From: DASXTS01 sp036402215
Lineage (GTDB): Bacteria; Actinomycetota; Actinomycetes; Mycobacteriales; Pseudonocardiaceae
Direction of reading: 5' to 3'
DNA length: 37,834 nt
Assembly: GCA_036402215.1 (NCBI GenBank)
Contig: DASWTI010000540.1
Location: 1-37,834, forward strand
The position numbers and the translations under genes were made by a program. Below the pieces are notes generated by a model. It saw nothing but the letters and a program-made list of their open reading frames with translations, did not search any database and had not been told where the DNA came from. Positions 23,924 to 33,100 of this stretch are shown piece by piece. The first letter of the stretch is position 1. Every line of letters begins with the position of its first letter.

Positions 23924-23945
23924 CGACACCAAGCCGACGGCAAGC
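23924..23945 (+). promoter_or_regulatory. candidate SARP operator, two 11-bp repeats facing rppA
   Basis: CGACACCAAGC and CGACGGCAAGC are adjacent and identical at nine of eleven bases. They carry the same CCAAGC-type heptamer as the other group, in the opposite orientation, so each group could serve one of the divergent operons. No good -10 is obvious at the expected distance. Confidence 0.4.
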
Positions 23946-24090
23946 GGGATGAGCGACGGTACTGACGCACATCCGAGCCGAACCCTGGGGGTGCGCCGTG
24001 GCCGCGCGTTACCGCTGACCCGTGCCGTGAACCGGCCGGGCAGCGGCGGGAGACGACGAACTATTCAGGTACAGAGGGCGGACGCCAGAC

Positions 24091-25239
24091 ATGTCAACGT
24101 TGTGCAAGCCGTCGGTGAGGGTGCCGGAACATGTCATCACCATGGACGAGACGCTGGACTTCGCCGCGCGACTGCATGCCGGAAAGCCGCAGCTCCCGCT
24201 GGCGCTCCGATTGATCCGGAACACCGGGGTACGGAAGCGGCACGTCGTGCAGCCGATCGAGCGGACGCTGCGCCACCCGGGCCTCGAGGAACGCAACCGC
24301 ATCTACGAGTTCGAGTCCAAGAAACGGTGCCCCGAGGTCATCGAACAGGCCCTGGCGAACGCCGGCCTGGCGGCCCGCGACATCGACGTGATCATCTACG
24401 TGTCGTGCACGGGGTTCCTGATGCCGTCGCTCACCGCCTGGCTGATCAACAACCTGGGCTTCCGGTCCAGCACCCGGCAGCTCCCCATCGCCCAGCTGGG
24501 CTGCGCGGCCGGCGGCGCGGCGATCAACCGCGCGCACGACTTCTGCACGGCCTACCCCGGGAGCAACGCCCTGATCGTCTCCTGCGAGCTGTGCTCGCTG
24601 TGCTACCAGCCCGACGACGACGGCATCGGCTCGCTGTTGTCCGACGGGCTGTTCGGTGACGCGGTCGCGGCCGCCGTGGTGCGCGGCCGCGGCGGCACCG
24701 GCATGGCGCTGGAGCGCAATGCCTCGTACCTCATCCCGGACACCGAGGAATGGATCTCCTACGCCGTGCGCCCCACCGGCTTCCATTTCCGGCTCGACCG
24801 CCGGGTACCCGGGACGATGGAGCCGCTCGCCCCGGTGCTGCGTGAGCTCGTGGCGGACCACGGCTGGGACATCCGCAAGCTCGACTTCTACGTCATTCAC
24901 GCCGGCGGCCCACGAATCCTGGAGGACCTGAGCACGTTTCTCGACGTCGACCACGGCATGTTCCGCCACAGCTGGTCGACCTTGACGGAGTACGGCAACA
25001 TCGCCAGCGCCGTCGTGCTGGAGGCGCTGCGCCGGGTGTTCGACGAAGGCACCACGCTGCCGGGCGCCACCGGCATGATCGCGGGTTTCGGCCCCGGCAT
25101 CACCGCGGAGATGGCGGTGGGCAGATGGGTGACCGACGAGCCACGGAACCTGGATCTCATCCACCAGGACGCCTCGGCGTCCTACCGCGAGGCGGATTTC
25201 GCGCACACGACCGGGAGGCCCATCACATGGACGGCCTGA
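24091..25239 (+). CDS. rppA: type III polyketide synthase, 1,3,6,8-tetrahydroxynaphthalene synthase
   Basis: 382 residues. The catalytic triad is C138 (QLGCAAGGAA), H270 (YVIHAGGPRIL) and N303 (TEYGNIASA). C106 (VSCTGFLMPS), the extra cysteine characteristic of THN synthases, falls at the same residue numbers as in the Streptomyces coelicolor enzyme. RRVPGTMEPLAPVL and AGFGPGITAEM are also RppA hallmarks. It condenses five malonyl-CoA to 1,3,6,8-tetrahydroxynaphthalene, which oxidises to flaviolin. It is the first gene of the rightward operon; the cupin start overlaps its stop by 13 bases. It sets the naphthalene core of the cluster product. Confidence 0.97.
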   Translation: MSTLCKPSVRVPEHVITMDETLDFAARLHAGKPQLPLALRLIRNTGVRKRHVVQPIERTLRHPGLEERNRIYEFESKKRCPEVIEQALANAGLAARDIDVIIYVSCTGFLMPSLTAWLINNLGFRSSTRQLPIAQLGCAAGGAAINRAHDFCTAYPGSNALIVSCELCSLCYQPDDDGIGSLLSDGLFGDAVAAAVVRGRGGTGMALERNASYLIPDTEEWISYAVRPTGFHFRLDRRVPGTMEPLAPVLRELVADHGWDIRKLDFYVIHAGGPRILEDLSTFLDVDHGMFRHSWSTLTEYGNIASAVVLEALRRVFDEGTTLPGATGMIAGFGPGITAEMAVGRWVTDEPRNLDLIHQDASASYREADFAHTTGRPITWTA

Positions 25240-25796
25240 TCGTCCCGCCCGGCCAGGGCCGGAGGCTGACCACGAAGGCGCAGGACGTCACCTTCAAGGT
25301 CACCGGGGCGGACGGTTCCCTCGTCTCCAGCTTCGAGGTGGTCGTCCCGCCGGGTTTCGACGTCGGGGCGCACACCCACGACCGCTCGGGAGAGTTCTTC
25401 TACGTCCTGGAGGGCGAACTCGAACTCCTGGCGTTCGAACCGGTCGACCGCAGCGCGCAGCAGTGGCAGGACTGGCGCTCCGCCGACGGGAAACGCGCCG
25501 TCCGGGCCGGTGCCGGCAGCTGCATGTTCGTCCCGACCGGCTGCCCGCACGCGTTCCGCAACCCCACCGGCGAGCCGGCGCGCATGCTGTTCCAGAGCTA
25601 CCCGGCGCCCGACCACGAGCGCTACTTCGAGGAGCTGTGCGCCATCTTCGCCGACGGCGGGGCGGTGGACCCGGATGCCGTGCGACGGCTGCGCGAGCGC
25701 TACGACGTCAACCAGATCACGCCGCTGCGCTACACGCCGCCCGCCCTGGCCGGCTCCGCCGCCGGCCCGTCAGCCGGAAGCGCCGCCCGGAGGTGA
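25227..25796 (+). CDS. cupin protein, probable tetrahydroxynaphthalene oxygenase
   Basis: 189 residues. The ATG at 25227, inside the end of rppA, has GGGAGG eight bases upstream. Cupin motif 1: PPGFDVGAHTHDRSGEFFYV with His49, His51 and Glu56; motif 2: CMFVPTGCPHAFRNP. A metal-binding single cupin domain is followed by a helical tail (FEELCAIFADGG). Small cupins next to rppA are known in THN loci and convert THN to flaviolin-type quinones. Overlap with rppA and order support the same oxidation here. Confidence 0.85.
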   Translation: MDGLIVPPGQGRRLTTKAQDVTFKVTGADGSLVSSFEVVVPPGFDVGAHTHDRSGEFFYVLEGELELLAFEPVDRSAQQWQDWRSADGKRAVRAGAGSCMFVPTGCPHAFRNPTGEPARMLFQSYPAPDHERYFEELCAIFADGGAVDPDAVRRLRERYDVNQITPLRYTPPALAGSAAGPSAGSAARR

Positions 25797-25801
25797 GCAC
25801 G

Positions 25802-26941
25802 ATGGACCCGATCCCCCTGGTTCACGCCAGCCTGGGCGAGCAGGAACTGGCGGCCGTCGCCGAGGTGTTCGCCTCGGGCTGGCCGGCCGGTCAGGGCCCG
25901 CGGGGCAAGGCGCTGGAGGCCGAGCTGGCCGAGCGGTACGGGATGCCCGGCGCGGTCGCGGTGAGCAACTGCGGCGCGGCGCTGCACCTGGCGCTGCTCG
26001 CGCTCGGCGTCGAACCGGGCGACGAGGTGATCGTCGCCGACTACACGTTCCCCGCCCCGGCGCACGCGGTGCGCCACGTCGGCGCGGTCCCGGTCTTCGC
26101 CGACGTCCGCGCGGACACCGGCACCGTGGACCCGGCGGCGGTGGCGGACCTGGTCGGCCCCCGCACGGTGGGGGTGATCGCGGTGGACACGGTCGGCCTG
26201 CCCGCCGACTACGCCGAGCTCACCGCGATCACCGACCGCCACGGGCTGTTCCTGGTCGAGGACGCGGCCTGCGCGGTGGGCGCGACGTACCAGGGGCGTC
26301 CGGCGGGTGCGCTGGCCCCGGTGGCCTGCCTGTCCTTCCACGGCCGCAAGGGAACCACCAGCGGTGAGGGTGGGGCCCTGCTCACGGCCGATCCGGTGCT
26401 CGCGGCGGACGCCCGGCTGCGGTCGTCCTTCGGCATCGAGAGCATATTCGACCAGGCACGGGTCGTGGGCCTGCCGATCCCGGTGTTCACCGAGATCGGC
26501 CACAACTACAAGCTGTCCGACATCGCCGCCGCGATCCTGCTGGTCCAGCTCGCGCGGACCGGGGAGCTGCTGGACCGCCGCCGCGCGGTCGCGGCGCGCT
26601 ACGCCGAGCTGCTCGGCGACGAGGAGTTGCTGACGCTGCCGTACGTGCCGCCGGACCGCACCCACTCCTGGCAGTCGTACCTGGTGAAGCCGGCCCCCGG
26701 CGTGGACCGGGCGGGGGTGGCCGCCGACCTCCGCGCCCAGGGCATCGGCTGCGGGCACGGCACGTGGGCCTGCCACCTGCAGCCCGCGTACGAGACGAAG
26801 CTGTCGTGCCCGGTGTCGGCGGAGCTGTTCGAGCGCCAGCTCGCCATCCCCATGCACGCCGAGCTCACCGCGGACCAGGTGGACCGTGTCGCCGGGGCGC
26901 TGCGGACGGCACTGCGGGCGCACGCCGGGGCCGTGGCATGA
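25802..26941 (+). CDS. DegT/DnrJ/EryC1-family PLP aminotransferase, probable quinone aminotransferase
   Basis: 379 residues, GGAGG upstream. PLP site: VEDAACAVGATYQG and CLSFHGRKGTTSGEGGALLT with Lys183 as the Schiff-base lysine, then HNYKLSDIAAAILLVQL. All family motifs are in place. The family normally makes amino sugars, but no sugar genes are near. In naphterpin/furaquinocin-like pathways an aminotransferase of this type aminates a hydroxylated flaviolin to 8-amino-flaviolin. Its position between the cupin and a methyltransferase fits that role. The stop overlaps the next start (ATGA). Confidence 0.9.
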   Translation: MDPIPLVHASLGEQELAAVAEVFASGWPAGQGPRGKALEAELAERYGMPGAVAVSNCGAALHLALLALGVEPGDEVIVADYTFPAPAHAVRHVGAVPVFADVRADTGTVDPAAVADLVGPRTVGVIAVDTVGLPADYAELTAITDRHGLFLVEDAACAVGATYQGRPAGALAPVACLSFHGRKGTTSGEGGALLTADPVLAADARLRSSFGIESIFDQARVVGLPIPVFTEIGHNYKLSDIAAAILLVQLARTGELLDRRRAVAARYAELLGDEELLTLPYVPPDRTHSWQSYLVKPAPGVDRAGVAADLRAQGIGCGHGTWACHLQPAYETKLSCPVSAELFERQLAIPMHAELTADQVDRVAGALRTALRAHAGAVA

Positions 26942-27939
26942 GCGCCGGGCGGCCCACGCCGGAGCGGATCATGCGGCTGGCCACCGGTTACTGGGCCACC
27001 GCCATCCTCGGGGCCGCGGCGCACCACGCGCTGTTCACCCACCTCGACGCCGGCGCGGACACCGCCGGGGAACTGGCGGCCCGGGCCGGGATCTCCGAGC
27101 GGGGCGCGCAGACCCTGCTGGACGGGCTCGTCGGCCTGGAGCTGGTCGAGGTGCGCGACGGCAGGTACCGCAACACCCCCGAGGCGGCGGCCTACCTGGT
27201 CGACGACGGGCGGCCCGAGTGCCTGACCAGCTTCGCGACGTTCAAGCTGGCCCAGATGGGCACGGTGGTGTCCCTGCCGGACGTGGTCCGCCTCGGAGGG
27301 CCGGTGACGGACGCGGCGGTGACGGTCGCCGACAACCCGCACTGGGGCAAGGTGGTCCGGGCCATCGCCGCGCAGTCGGTGCCGGTGGCGATGATCGCAG
27401 CCGAGGAGCTGCGGCTGGCCGAGGCCGGCGCCATCTCGATCCTCGACGTGGGCGGCGGCTCGGGCATCTACTCGGCCATCTGGCTCGGTCTCAACCCGGC
27501 CGCCCGCGCGACCCAGCTGGACTGGGGACCGATCAACGCGATCGCCCGCGAGTTCCTGGCCGAGCGCGGCCTGGCCGCCCGGTTCACCTGCGTGGACGGC
27601 GACCTGCACACCACCGATTTCGGCGCCGCCGCCCACGACGTCGCCGTGTACTCGCACGTCGCCCACCAGGAGGGCCCGGAGGACAACATGGCGATCCTCG
27701 CCAGGCTCCGGCGCGCCCTCAGGCCCGGCGGCACGCTGGTCGTCTGCGACTACGTCGTCGAGGACGACCGGAGCGGCCCGCCGTTCGGGCTGATCTTCGC
27801 CTCGGAGATGTTGCTCAAGAGCACGCAGGGCGGCACCTGGCGGCGGGCCGACTACCACGCCTGGCTCGTCAAGGCCGGCTTCGACGACGTCCGGTTCCTG
27901 CCGACGCCGTCGCCGGCCACGGTGGTGCTCGCCCGATGA
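26938..27939 (+). CDS. O-methyltransferase family (Methyltransf_2) enzyme 2, naphthoquinone cluster
   Basis: 333 residues, ATG overlapping the aminotransferase stop (ATGA). The N-terminal dimerisation/winged-helix part is residues 1 to about 100 (YWATAILGAAAHHALFTHLD, ISERGAQTLLDGLVGLELVE). SAM motif: ISILDVGGGSGIYSAIW, then DGDLHTTDFG and LRPGGTLVVCDYVVEDD. The usual catalytic His region is YSHVAHQEG. It is more conventional than the leftward methyltransferase, and the two are clearly different proteins. Substrate presumably the hydroxy- or aminonaphthoquinone. Confidence 0.9.
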   Translation: MSAGRPTPERIMRLATGYWATAILGAAAHHALFTHLDAGADTAGELAARAGISERGAQTLLDGLVGLELVEVRDGRYRNTPEAAAYLVDDGRPECLTSFATFKLAQMGTVVSLPDVVRLGGPVTDAAVTVADNPHWGKVVRAIAAQSVPVAMIAAEELRLAEAGAISILDVGGGSGIYSAIWLGLNPAARATQLDWGPINAIAREFLAERGLAARFTCVDGDLHTTDFGAAAHDVAVYSHVAHQEGPEDNMAILARLRRALRPGGTLVVCDYVVEDDRSGPPFGLIFASEMLLKSTQGGTWRRADYHAWLVKAGFDDVRFLPTPSPATVVLAR

Positions 27940-27987
27940 CGGACCGGCCCGGTTCATCAACAGCCACGTGGAAACCCGGAGGACGAC

Positions 27988-28899
27988 ATGTCCGGCACCG
28001 CTGAGTTGGAAGACCTGTACTCGGCCATCGAGGAGTCGGCGCGGCTGCTGGACGTGGCCTGCTCGCGCGAGACGGTCTGGCCCGTCCTGGCCGCCTACGG
28101 GGATGCCGTCCCGGAGGCGGTGATCTGTTTCCGGGTGGCCACCGACGCCCGCCACTCGGGGGAGCTCAACTGCCACCTCATGATGCTGCCGCCGGACGTC
28201 GACCCGTACGCGCACGCCGTGTCGGAGGGCCTCGTCGCGGGGACCGGTCACCCGGTGGGCGCCCTGCTCTCCGACATCCGGGACCGCTGCCCCGTCGCCG
28301 GCTACGGCATCGACTTCGGGGTCGTCGGCGGCTTCCAGAAGGCGTGGTCGATCTTCCCCGCCGATGCCATGCAGGACCTGCCGACGCTGGCCGGACTCCC
28401 GTCCATGCCACGCAGCCTGGCCGGGAACCTCGGCTTCTTCACCGACCGCCGCGTGCAGGACCGGGTCAGCCTGGTCGGCATCGACTACGCGCGCCGGACG
28501 GCGAACGTGTACTTCGGTGAGCTGCCGGCCGGCTGCCTGGAACCGGAAGCCGTCGTGTCGATGCACCGGGAGATCGGGCTGCCGGACCCGAGCGACCGGA
28601 TGCTGGAGTTCGGCCGGCAGGCGTTCGGGTTCTACGTCACCCTGAGCTGGGACTCGCCGCGCATCGAGCGCATCTCCTTCTCCGTGATGACGCCGGACCC
28701 GCTGGCACTGCCCGTTCAGCTCGACCCGACGATCGAGCACTTCCTGAAGAGCGTTCCCTACGGCACCGACGGACCCAAGATCGTGTACGCGGCCATGACC
28801 TCGGCCGGGGAGGAGTACTACAAGCTCCAGTCGTACTACCAGTGGCGGTCGCAGATCCTGCACTTCATGCAGCTGGCCAAGGCCGGCGAAGGGCGCTGA
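27988..28899 (+). CDS. NphB/CloQ-type (ABBA) aromatic prenyltransferase
   Basis: 303 residues, GGAGG before the ATG. It resembles NphB over its full length: LYSAIEESARLLDVACSR at the start, SGELNCHLMMLPPDVDPYA, ATGHPVG-like GTGHPVGALLSD, GGFQKAWSIFPADAM, the DYARRTANVYFGELPA strand, FGFYVTLSWDSPRIERISF and the terminal EEYYKLQSYYQWRS. The ABBA fold is soluble and does not need the DDxxD motif. NphB-type enzymes geranylate hydroxynaphthalene/naphthoquinones, so this gene makes the cluster product a meroterpenoid. The GPP source must be elsewhere. Confidence 0.95.
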   Translation: MSGTAELEDLYSAIEESARLLDVACSRETVWPVLAAYGDAVPEAVICFRVATDARHSGELNCHLMMLPPDVDPYAHAVSEGLVAGTGHPVGALLSDIRDRCPVAGYGIDFGVVGGFQKAWSIFPADAMQDLPTLAGLPSMPRSLAGNLGFFTDRRVQDRVSLVGIDYARRTANVYFGELPAGCLEPEAVVSMHREIGLPDPSDRMLEFGRQAFGFYVTLSWDSPRIERISFSVMTPDPLALPVQLDPTIEHFLKSVPYGTDGPKIVYAAMTSAGEEYYKLQSYYQWRSQILHFMQLAKAGEGR

Positions 28900-28904
28900 G
28901 CCCG

Positions 28905-29342
28905 ATGGGAACGCCGACCTCGACGCACCACGCCGGCACCGGGCTGCCACAGTCGCCACCCGTGAGCACACACAAAGCCATTGTCGAGCGGTACTTCGAC
29001 GCGGTCCGCGCCGGCGACCACGAGCGGATCCTGTCGTACGTGACCGACGACATCCTGTGGGAGATCCTGGGCCTGGTCAGGGTGCGCGGCAAGCAGGAAC
29101 TCGACGGCGTCATCGACAACGACGCCCTCGCGGGGCGCCCGACCCTCACCATCGACCAGCTGATCGAGGAGGGCGACCACGTGGTCGCGGCCGGCAGCGG
29201 CAGCGTCGGCCTCGCGGCCGGCGGGCGGGTCGAGTTCCTCTTCTGCGACATCTTCACGTTCCGCGGTGACGCGATCAGCCACCTGGCGAGCTACCAGACC
29301 AACCTCAACGGCACCGGCCTCGACTTCTGGCAGAACCGCTGA
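28905..29342 (+). CDS. SnoaL-like (NTF2-fold) protein
   Basis: 145 residues from the ATG at 28905, five bases after the prenyltransferase. A GTG at 28962 (STHKAIVERYFDAVRAGD) would give the more typical family start, but it lacks a ribosome binding site. ILSYVTDDILWEILG and FTFRGDAISHLASYQT are NTF2-fold signatures. Relatives are polyketide cyclases, isomerases or of unknown function. Its place at the end of the operon suggests a cyclase or isomerase step in the meroterpenoid pathway. Confidence 0.85.
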   Translation: MGTPTSTHHAGTGLPQSPPVSTHKAIVERYFDAVRAGDHERILSYVTDDILWEILGLVRVRGKQELDGVIDNDALAGRPTLTIDQLIEEGDHVVAAGSGSVGLAAGGRVEFLFCDIFTFRGDAISHLASYQTNLNGTGLDFWQNR

Positions 29343-29369
29343 GCACCCCTCGGGAGCCGGCTCGCCGGT

Positions 29370-29415
29370 GGCGAACGGACCGTGTCACCGACACGGCCGG
29401 CACGGTCCGTTCGCC
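29370..29415. terminator. strong bidirectional hairpin between converging operons
   Basis: Arms GGCGAACGGACCGTG (29370-29384) and CACGGTCCGTTCGCC (29401-29415) are a perfect 15-base inverted repeat with a 16-base loop. The loop start can form an alternative GTGTC/GACAC hairpin. It sits between the SnoaL stop (29342) and the WrbA stop (29432). Confidence 0.85.
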
Positions 29416-29431
29416 CGGGCGGCAGCGGTGG

Positions 29432-30040
29432 TCAGGCGGCGCGACCGGCCTTGAGGGCCGCGGCGATCTCGGCCACCCGGCGGGCCTGGAAGCTCGCCGC
29501 CTGCAGCGCCACGTCCTTGGGCAGCCCGTCGCCGGCCACGTACGAGGTGCCGTAGGGGTTGCCCGACCGGAACTGGATGGGGTCGGTGTAGCCGGGGGGC
29601 ACGATGATGCCGCCCCAGTGGTAGAAGGTGTTCGCCAGCGCCAGGATGGTGGACTCCTGACCGCCGTGGGCGGTGCGGCTGGAGGTGAAGGCCGAGTACA
29701 CCTTGCCGGCGAGCCTGCCCTCCCGCCACAGGCCGCCGGTGGTCTCCATGAACGCCCTGAGCTGGCTGGCCGGGTTGCCGAAGCGGGTGGGGGTGCCGAA
29801 CAGCACCGCGTCGGCCCAGGCCAGGTCGTCGAGTTCGGCCACCGGCTGGTCGGCGACGGCCGCCTGGTGCTCGGCATAGCCCGGAACGGCGGCCAGCGCC
29901 TCCGACGGCGCCCGATCGGCGACCCGGCGCAGCCGCACGGTCGCGCCCGCCTTCTCCGCGCCCTCGGCGGCGGCCTCGGCCAGGGAGTGCACATTGCCGG
30001 TGGCGCTGTAGTAGATGATTGCGACGTTCACGGGTTCCAA
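29432..30040 (-). CDS. wrbA: WrbA-type NAD(P)H:quinone oxidoreductase
   Basis: 202 residues. A TTG at 30040 has AAAGGA nine bases upstream; GTG at 30031 is the alternative start (MNVAIIYYSATGNVHSLA). The flavodoxin-like FMN-binding loop is YYSATGNV; FGTPTRFGNPASQLRAFMET and FTSSRTAHGGQESTIL are WrbA signatures. Two-electron reduction of quinones would suit a strain making naphthoquinones, for protection or as a tailoring step. It lies downstream of, and in line with, the SARP gene and converges on the cluster. Confidence 0.93.
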   Translation of the reverse strand: MEPVNVAIIYYSATGNVHSLAEAAAEGAEKAGATVRLRRVADRAPSEALAAVPGYAEHQAAVADQPVAELDDLAWADAVLFGTPTRFGNPASQLRAFMETTGGLWREGRLAGKVYSAFTSSRTAHGGQESTILALANTFYHWGGIIVPPGYTDPIQFRSGNPYGTSYVAGDGLPKDVALQAASFQARRVAEIAAALKAGRAA

Positions 30041-30090
30041 GAGGGAGTTTCCTTTCTTCGCGAGTACTGCCGGATGCCGGGCTTCTCGTC

Positions 30091-30105
30091 CGGCCGGATC
30101 GGCCG
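30091..30105 (-). terminator. possible hairpin after the SARP gene
   Basis: CGGCCG-GAT-CGGCCG: two six-base arms around three bases, 39 bases beyond the SARP stop on the minus strand and before the WrbA start. Stem is short and without a T-run. Confidence 0.3.
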
Positions 30106-30143
30106 CATTGTCGGCGACCGGCCAGGAAGGCTACCGTGAACGG

Positions 30144-33100
30144 TCACCGGACGGCCGCCGGCTTGAGTTGCCGGGCCCGATTGACGGTTTCGCGGACACG
30201 CGCCAGCCAGAGCCGGGCGTTCATTCGCCTGGTCAGGTCGGCGGCCACCGCGAGATCGGCCAGGGCGGCGTCGGTATCGCCGAGCGCAAGGGCGCCCTCC
30301 GCGGTGAAGTAGGCCACCGAACCGCTGATCGCGAGGTCCGGCGCCGAACACGCCAGATGGGTGTAGGGCAACAGCTCGGCGCGTTGCCGGGTCACCAATT
30401 CGAGTTCGCCGAGACGCGATGCGGCGAGCAGCACCCAACAACGGGCGTACAGCCACAGATGGTCCCTGTGCCTGGGCCGGAAACGGCGCAGGGCAATACG
30501 GGCATCGGGCACCTGACCGGCCTCGATCAGCGCCGTCGCCAGGATGCCGTGCAGCGCGGGGCGACCCGGGGAATCCGCGGCCGCGCGCAGTTCGCCGGCG
30601 AGTTCCGCGCCGGCACCGGCGAGGTAGGCGGCTTCCCAGCGCTGGACCGTCCGGTTGAACCGCGCGTCGCCCCACTTCATCCGGGCATGCGACTCGTAGG
30701 TCGTGCGGCTCAGCTCGTCGGCCTCCCGCCGGCGCCCGTCCAGCAACAGCAGGCCGGATCGGGACCAGCCGAGCTGCGTGCGCAGCGGAAGGTGCTGTCC
30801 TTCCACCGGCCCGGCCGCGAGGTCCAGCTCGGCGGCGGCCTCGGACACCCGGCCCAGGACGGCGAGCACCTGGGCCCGGAGCTGACGCGCGCGGACCACC
30901 AGCGACGGTGGCAGGCCGGGCAGCGCCAGCAACTCGGTGATGGCCTGCGAGCGCGCGTCGAGCCGGCCGGGATCGTGCAGCGCCGCGGCCCGCAGGTGCA
31001 GGACGTGGGCCAGCGTCACGGTGTCGGTCGTGAGCCGGGCCAGGGCCAGGGCCTCGTCCGCCGGCTCGGCGCGGCGCGCCGGATCGTCGTCGGCGGCGCG
31101 GGCCACCGCCAGGCAGGCCAGGACCAGCGCCCGTTGCCCGGGATCGCCCAGCCGCGACAGCGCGCGCTCCAGCACCTCGACGATTCGCCGGTCGAGCTCG
31201 CCGTAGTGGACCGGGTGCCAGCTGAACTCGCCGACGGCCGTGACCGCCGCGTTGACCAGCCGGGAGGTGTTCACGTCGCCGCGGGCGTCCTGCGCCGCGA
31301 GGGCCTCCTCCATCGCCCGGACGAACACCGGAAGCCCGTCGCGGAGGTTCCCGGCCCGGTACAGCGACGTTCCCAGGCCGATCAGCAGCGGATGCCGGTC
31401 GAGGCCGTCCTGACCGGCCAGGTCGGCGGCGGCGAGAGCCTGCCGCCACAGGGTGACGGCGTCCTCCGGCGGGAGCCGGGCATCGGCGACCCGGGCCGCG
31501 GCGGCCGCGTGGGTGGAGGCGTGGGCGGCGGCGGTGGGGTCCAGCTCGGCGGCCAGCAGCCAGTGCCGGGCGATCTCCGCGGCCCGCTCGATGTTCCCGG
31601 TCCAGGCCCGGGCCGCCGCCGCGCCGATGCGCCGGTGCAGCCGCGCCCGGCGCAGGCGCCCGGTGGTCTCGTACAGCGTCTCCGCGGTCACGGCGTGGGT
31701 GAAGCGGAACCAGCCCAGCCGCTGCTGGTCCTCCACGACCAGGCCGGCCGTGATCGCGGCGTCGAGGGCCTCCAGCGCGGCGTCGACCTCGACCGCGGCG
31801 GCCTCGGCGACCACCCCCAGGTCGAAGTGCCGGCCGGCGACGGCGGCCACCGACAGCACCTCGGCCACGGTCTCGGGCAGCCGCGCGACGCGGCGCAGCA
31901 CCACCTCGCGCACCGGCGCCGGCACGGGTGCCGCGAGGGCCTCGTCCGGCCGCTCGTCGGCGGCCAGCAGCTTGATCAGCTCGCGCAGGAAGAACGGGTT
32001 TCCCTCGGTGCGGGCCCACAGCTTCTCCGCGGTGCACTCGCCGACCTCCCGGCGCAGGATCGTGCTCGCCAGGGTCCGGGTGTCCTGGACGTCCAGGCCG
32101 GCCAGCTCGATCCGCACCATGCCGGCGCGGGCCAGCGCGGCCAGGGTCTCGGCCAGCACGGCGCCCTCGTCGGACCGGTAGGACACGGCCAGCAGCAACC
32201 GGCTCGCCGGCACCGACTCGGCCAGGTGGGCGAGCAGCCGCAGCGAGCACAGGTCCGCCCGGTGCAGGTGGTCGAGCAGCACCACCAGCGGCGTGGTGCG
32301 GGAGGCGTCGGTCAGGTAGTGGACGATCGCCTCGAACCGCCGCAGGCTCGCGCCGTCCCCGGTGCGCTGGGGGTCGCCGTCCAGCAGCTCGGCCACCGGG
32401 CCAGGGATCGACCGCTGCGGGGAGCAGGTGCCGACCGCGCGCAGCACCTGCTCCCAGAGCCACAGCGGCGGCGCGGCGACGTGCTCGGGGCAGGTGGCCC
32501 AGAGCACCGGCACCCCGGCCAGCTCGGCCAGCCGCCGCAGCAGGCTGGTCTTGCCGATCCCCGGCTCCCCGGACACCGTCACCACCTGCCCGCGGCCGGC
32601 CTCGGTCGCCGCCAGCGCGTCCAGGAGCTGGCGCAGCGCCGCCTCCCGGCCGACGAAGACCTCCCCGTCCGTGGCCGGCGAGGCCAGTGGGGCCGGGCTC
32701 GTGCGGGCCGGGGCGGTGGGCCTGCTGGGCACCGTGACGGGCGGGCCGGCCGCGGCCGGGTTCCAGTCCAGCGTGGGAGCCTGGTTCAGGATCTCGCGCT
32801 CCAGGTGCTTGAGCGCCGGCCTGGGGTCGATGCCCAGTTCCTCGGCCAGCCGGGCCTGGGTGGTCCGCAGCACCTCCAGGGCGTCGGCCTGCCGCCCGGC
32901 CCGGTACAGCGCCAGGCTCAGCAGCTCGCAGCCGTACTCGCGCAGCGGGTGGGCCCTGACGAAGGCCTCCAGCTCGGCCACCGCCACCTCGTGGGCCCCG
33001 ACCGCCAGCAGCGCGGCGCAGCGCACCTCGACGACCGACAGCCGCAGCTCCTCCAGCCGGGCCACCTCCGGCGCCACCCACGTGGCGTTGGCGACCTCCG

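Larger units (their letters stand above)
23751..24090. other. divergent ligase/rppA intergenic control region
   Basis: 340 bases between the two operons of the naphthoquinone cluster. It holds two groups of 11-base-phased direct repeats (23821-23864 and 23924-23945) and presumably both promoters. No gene is seen. Confidence 0.7.
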
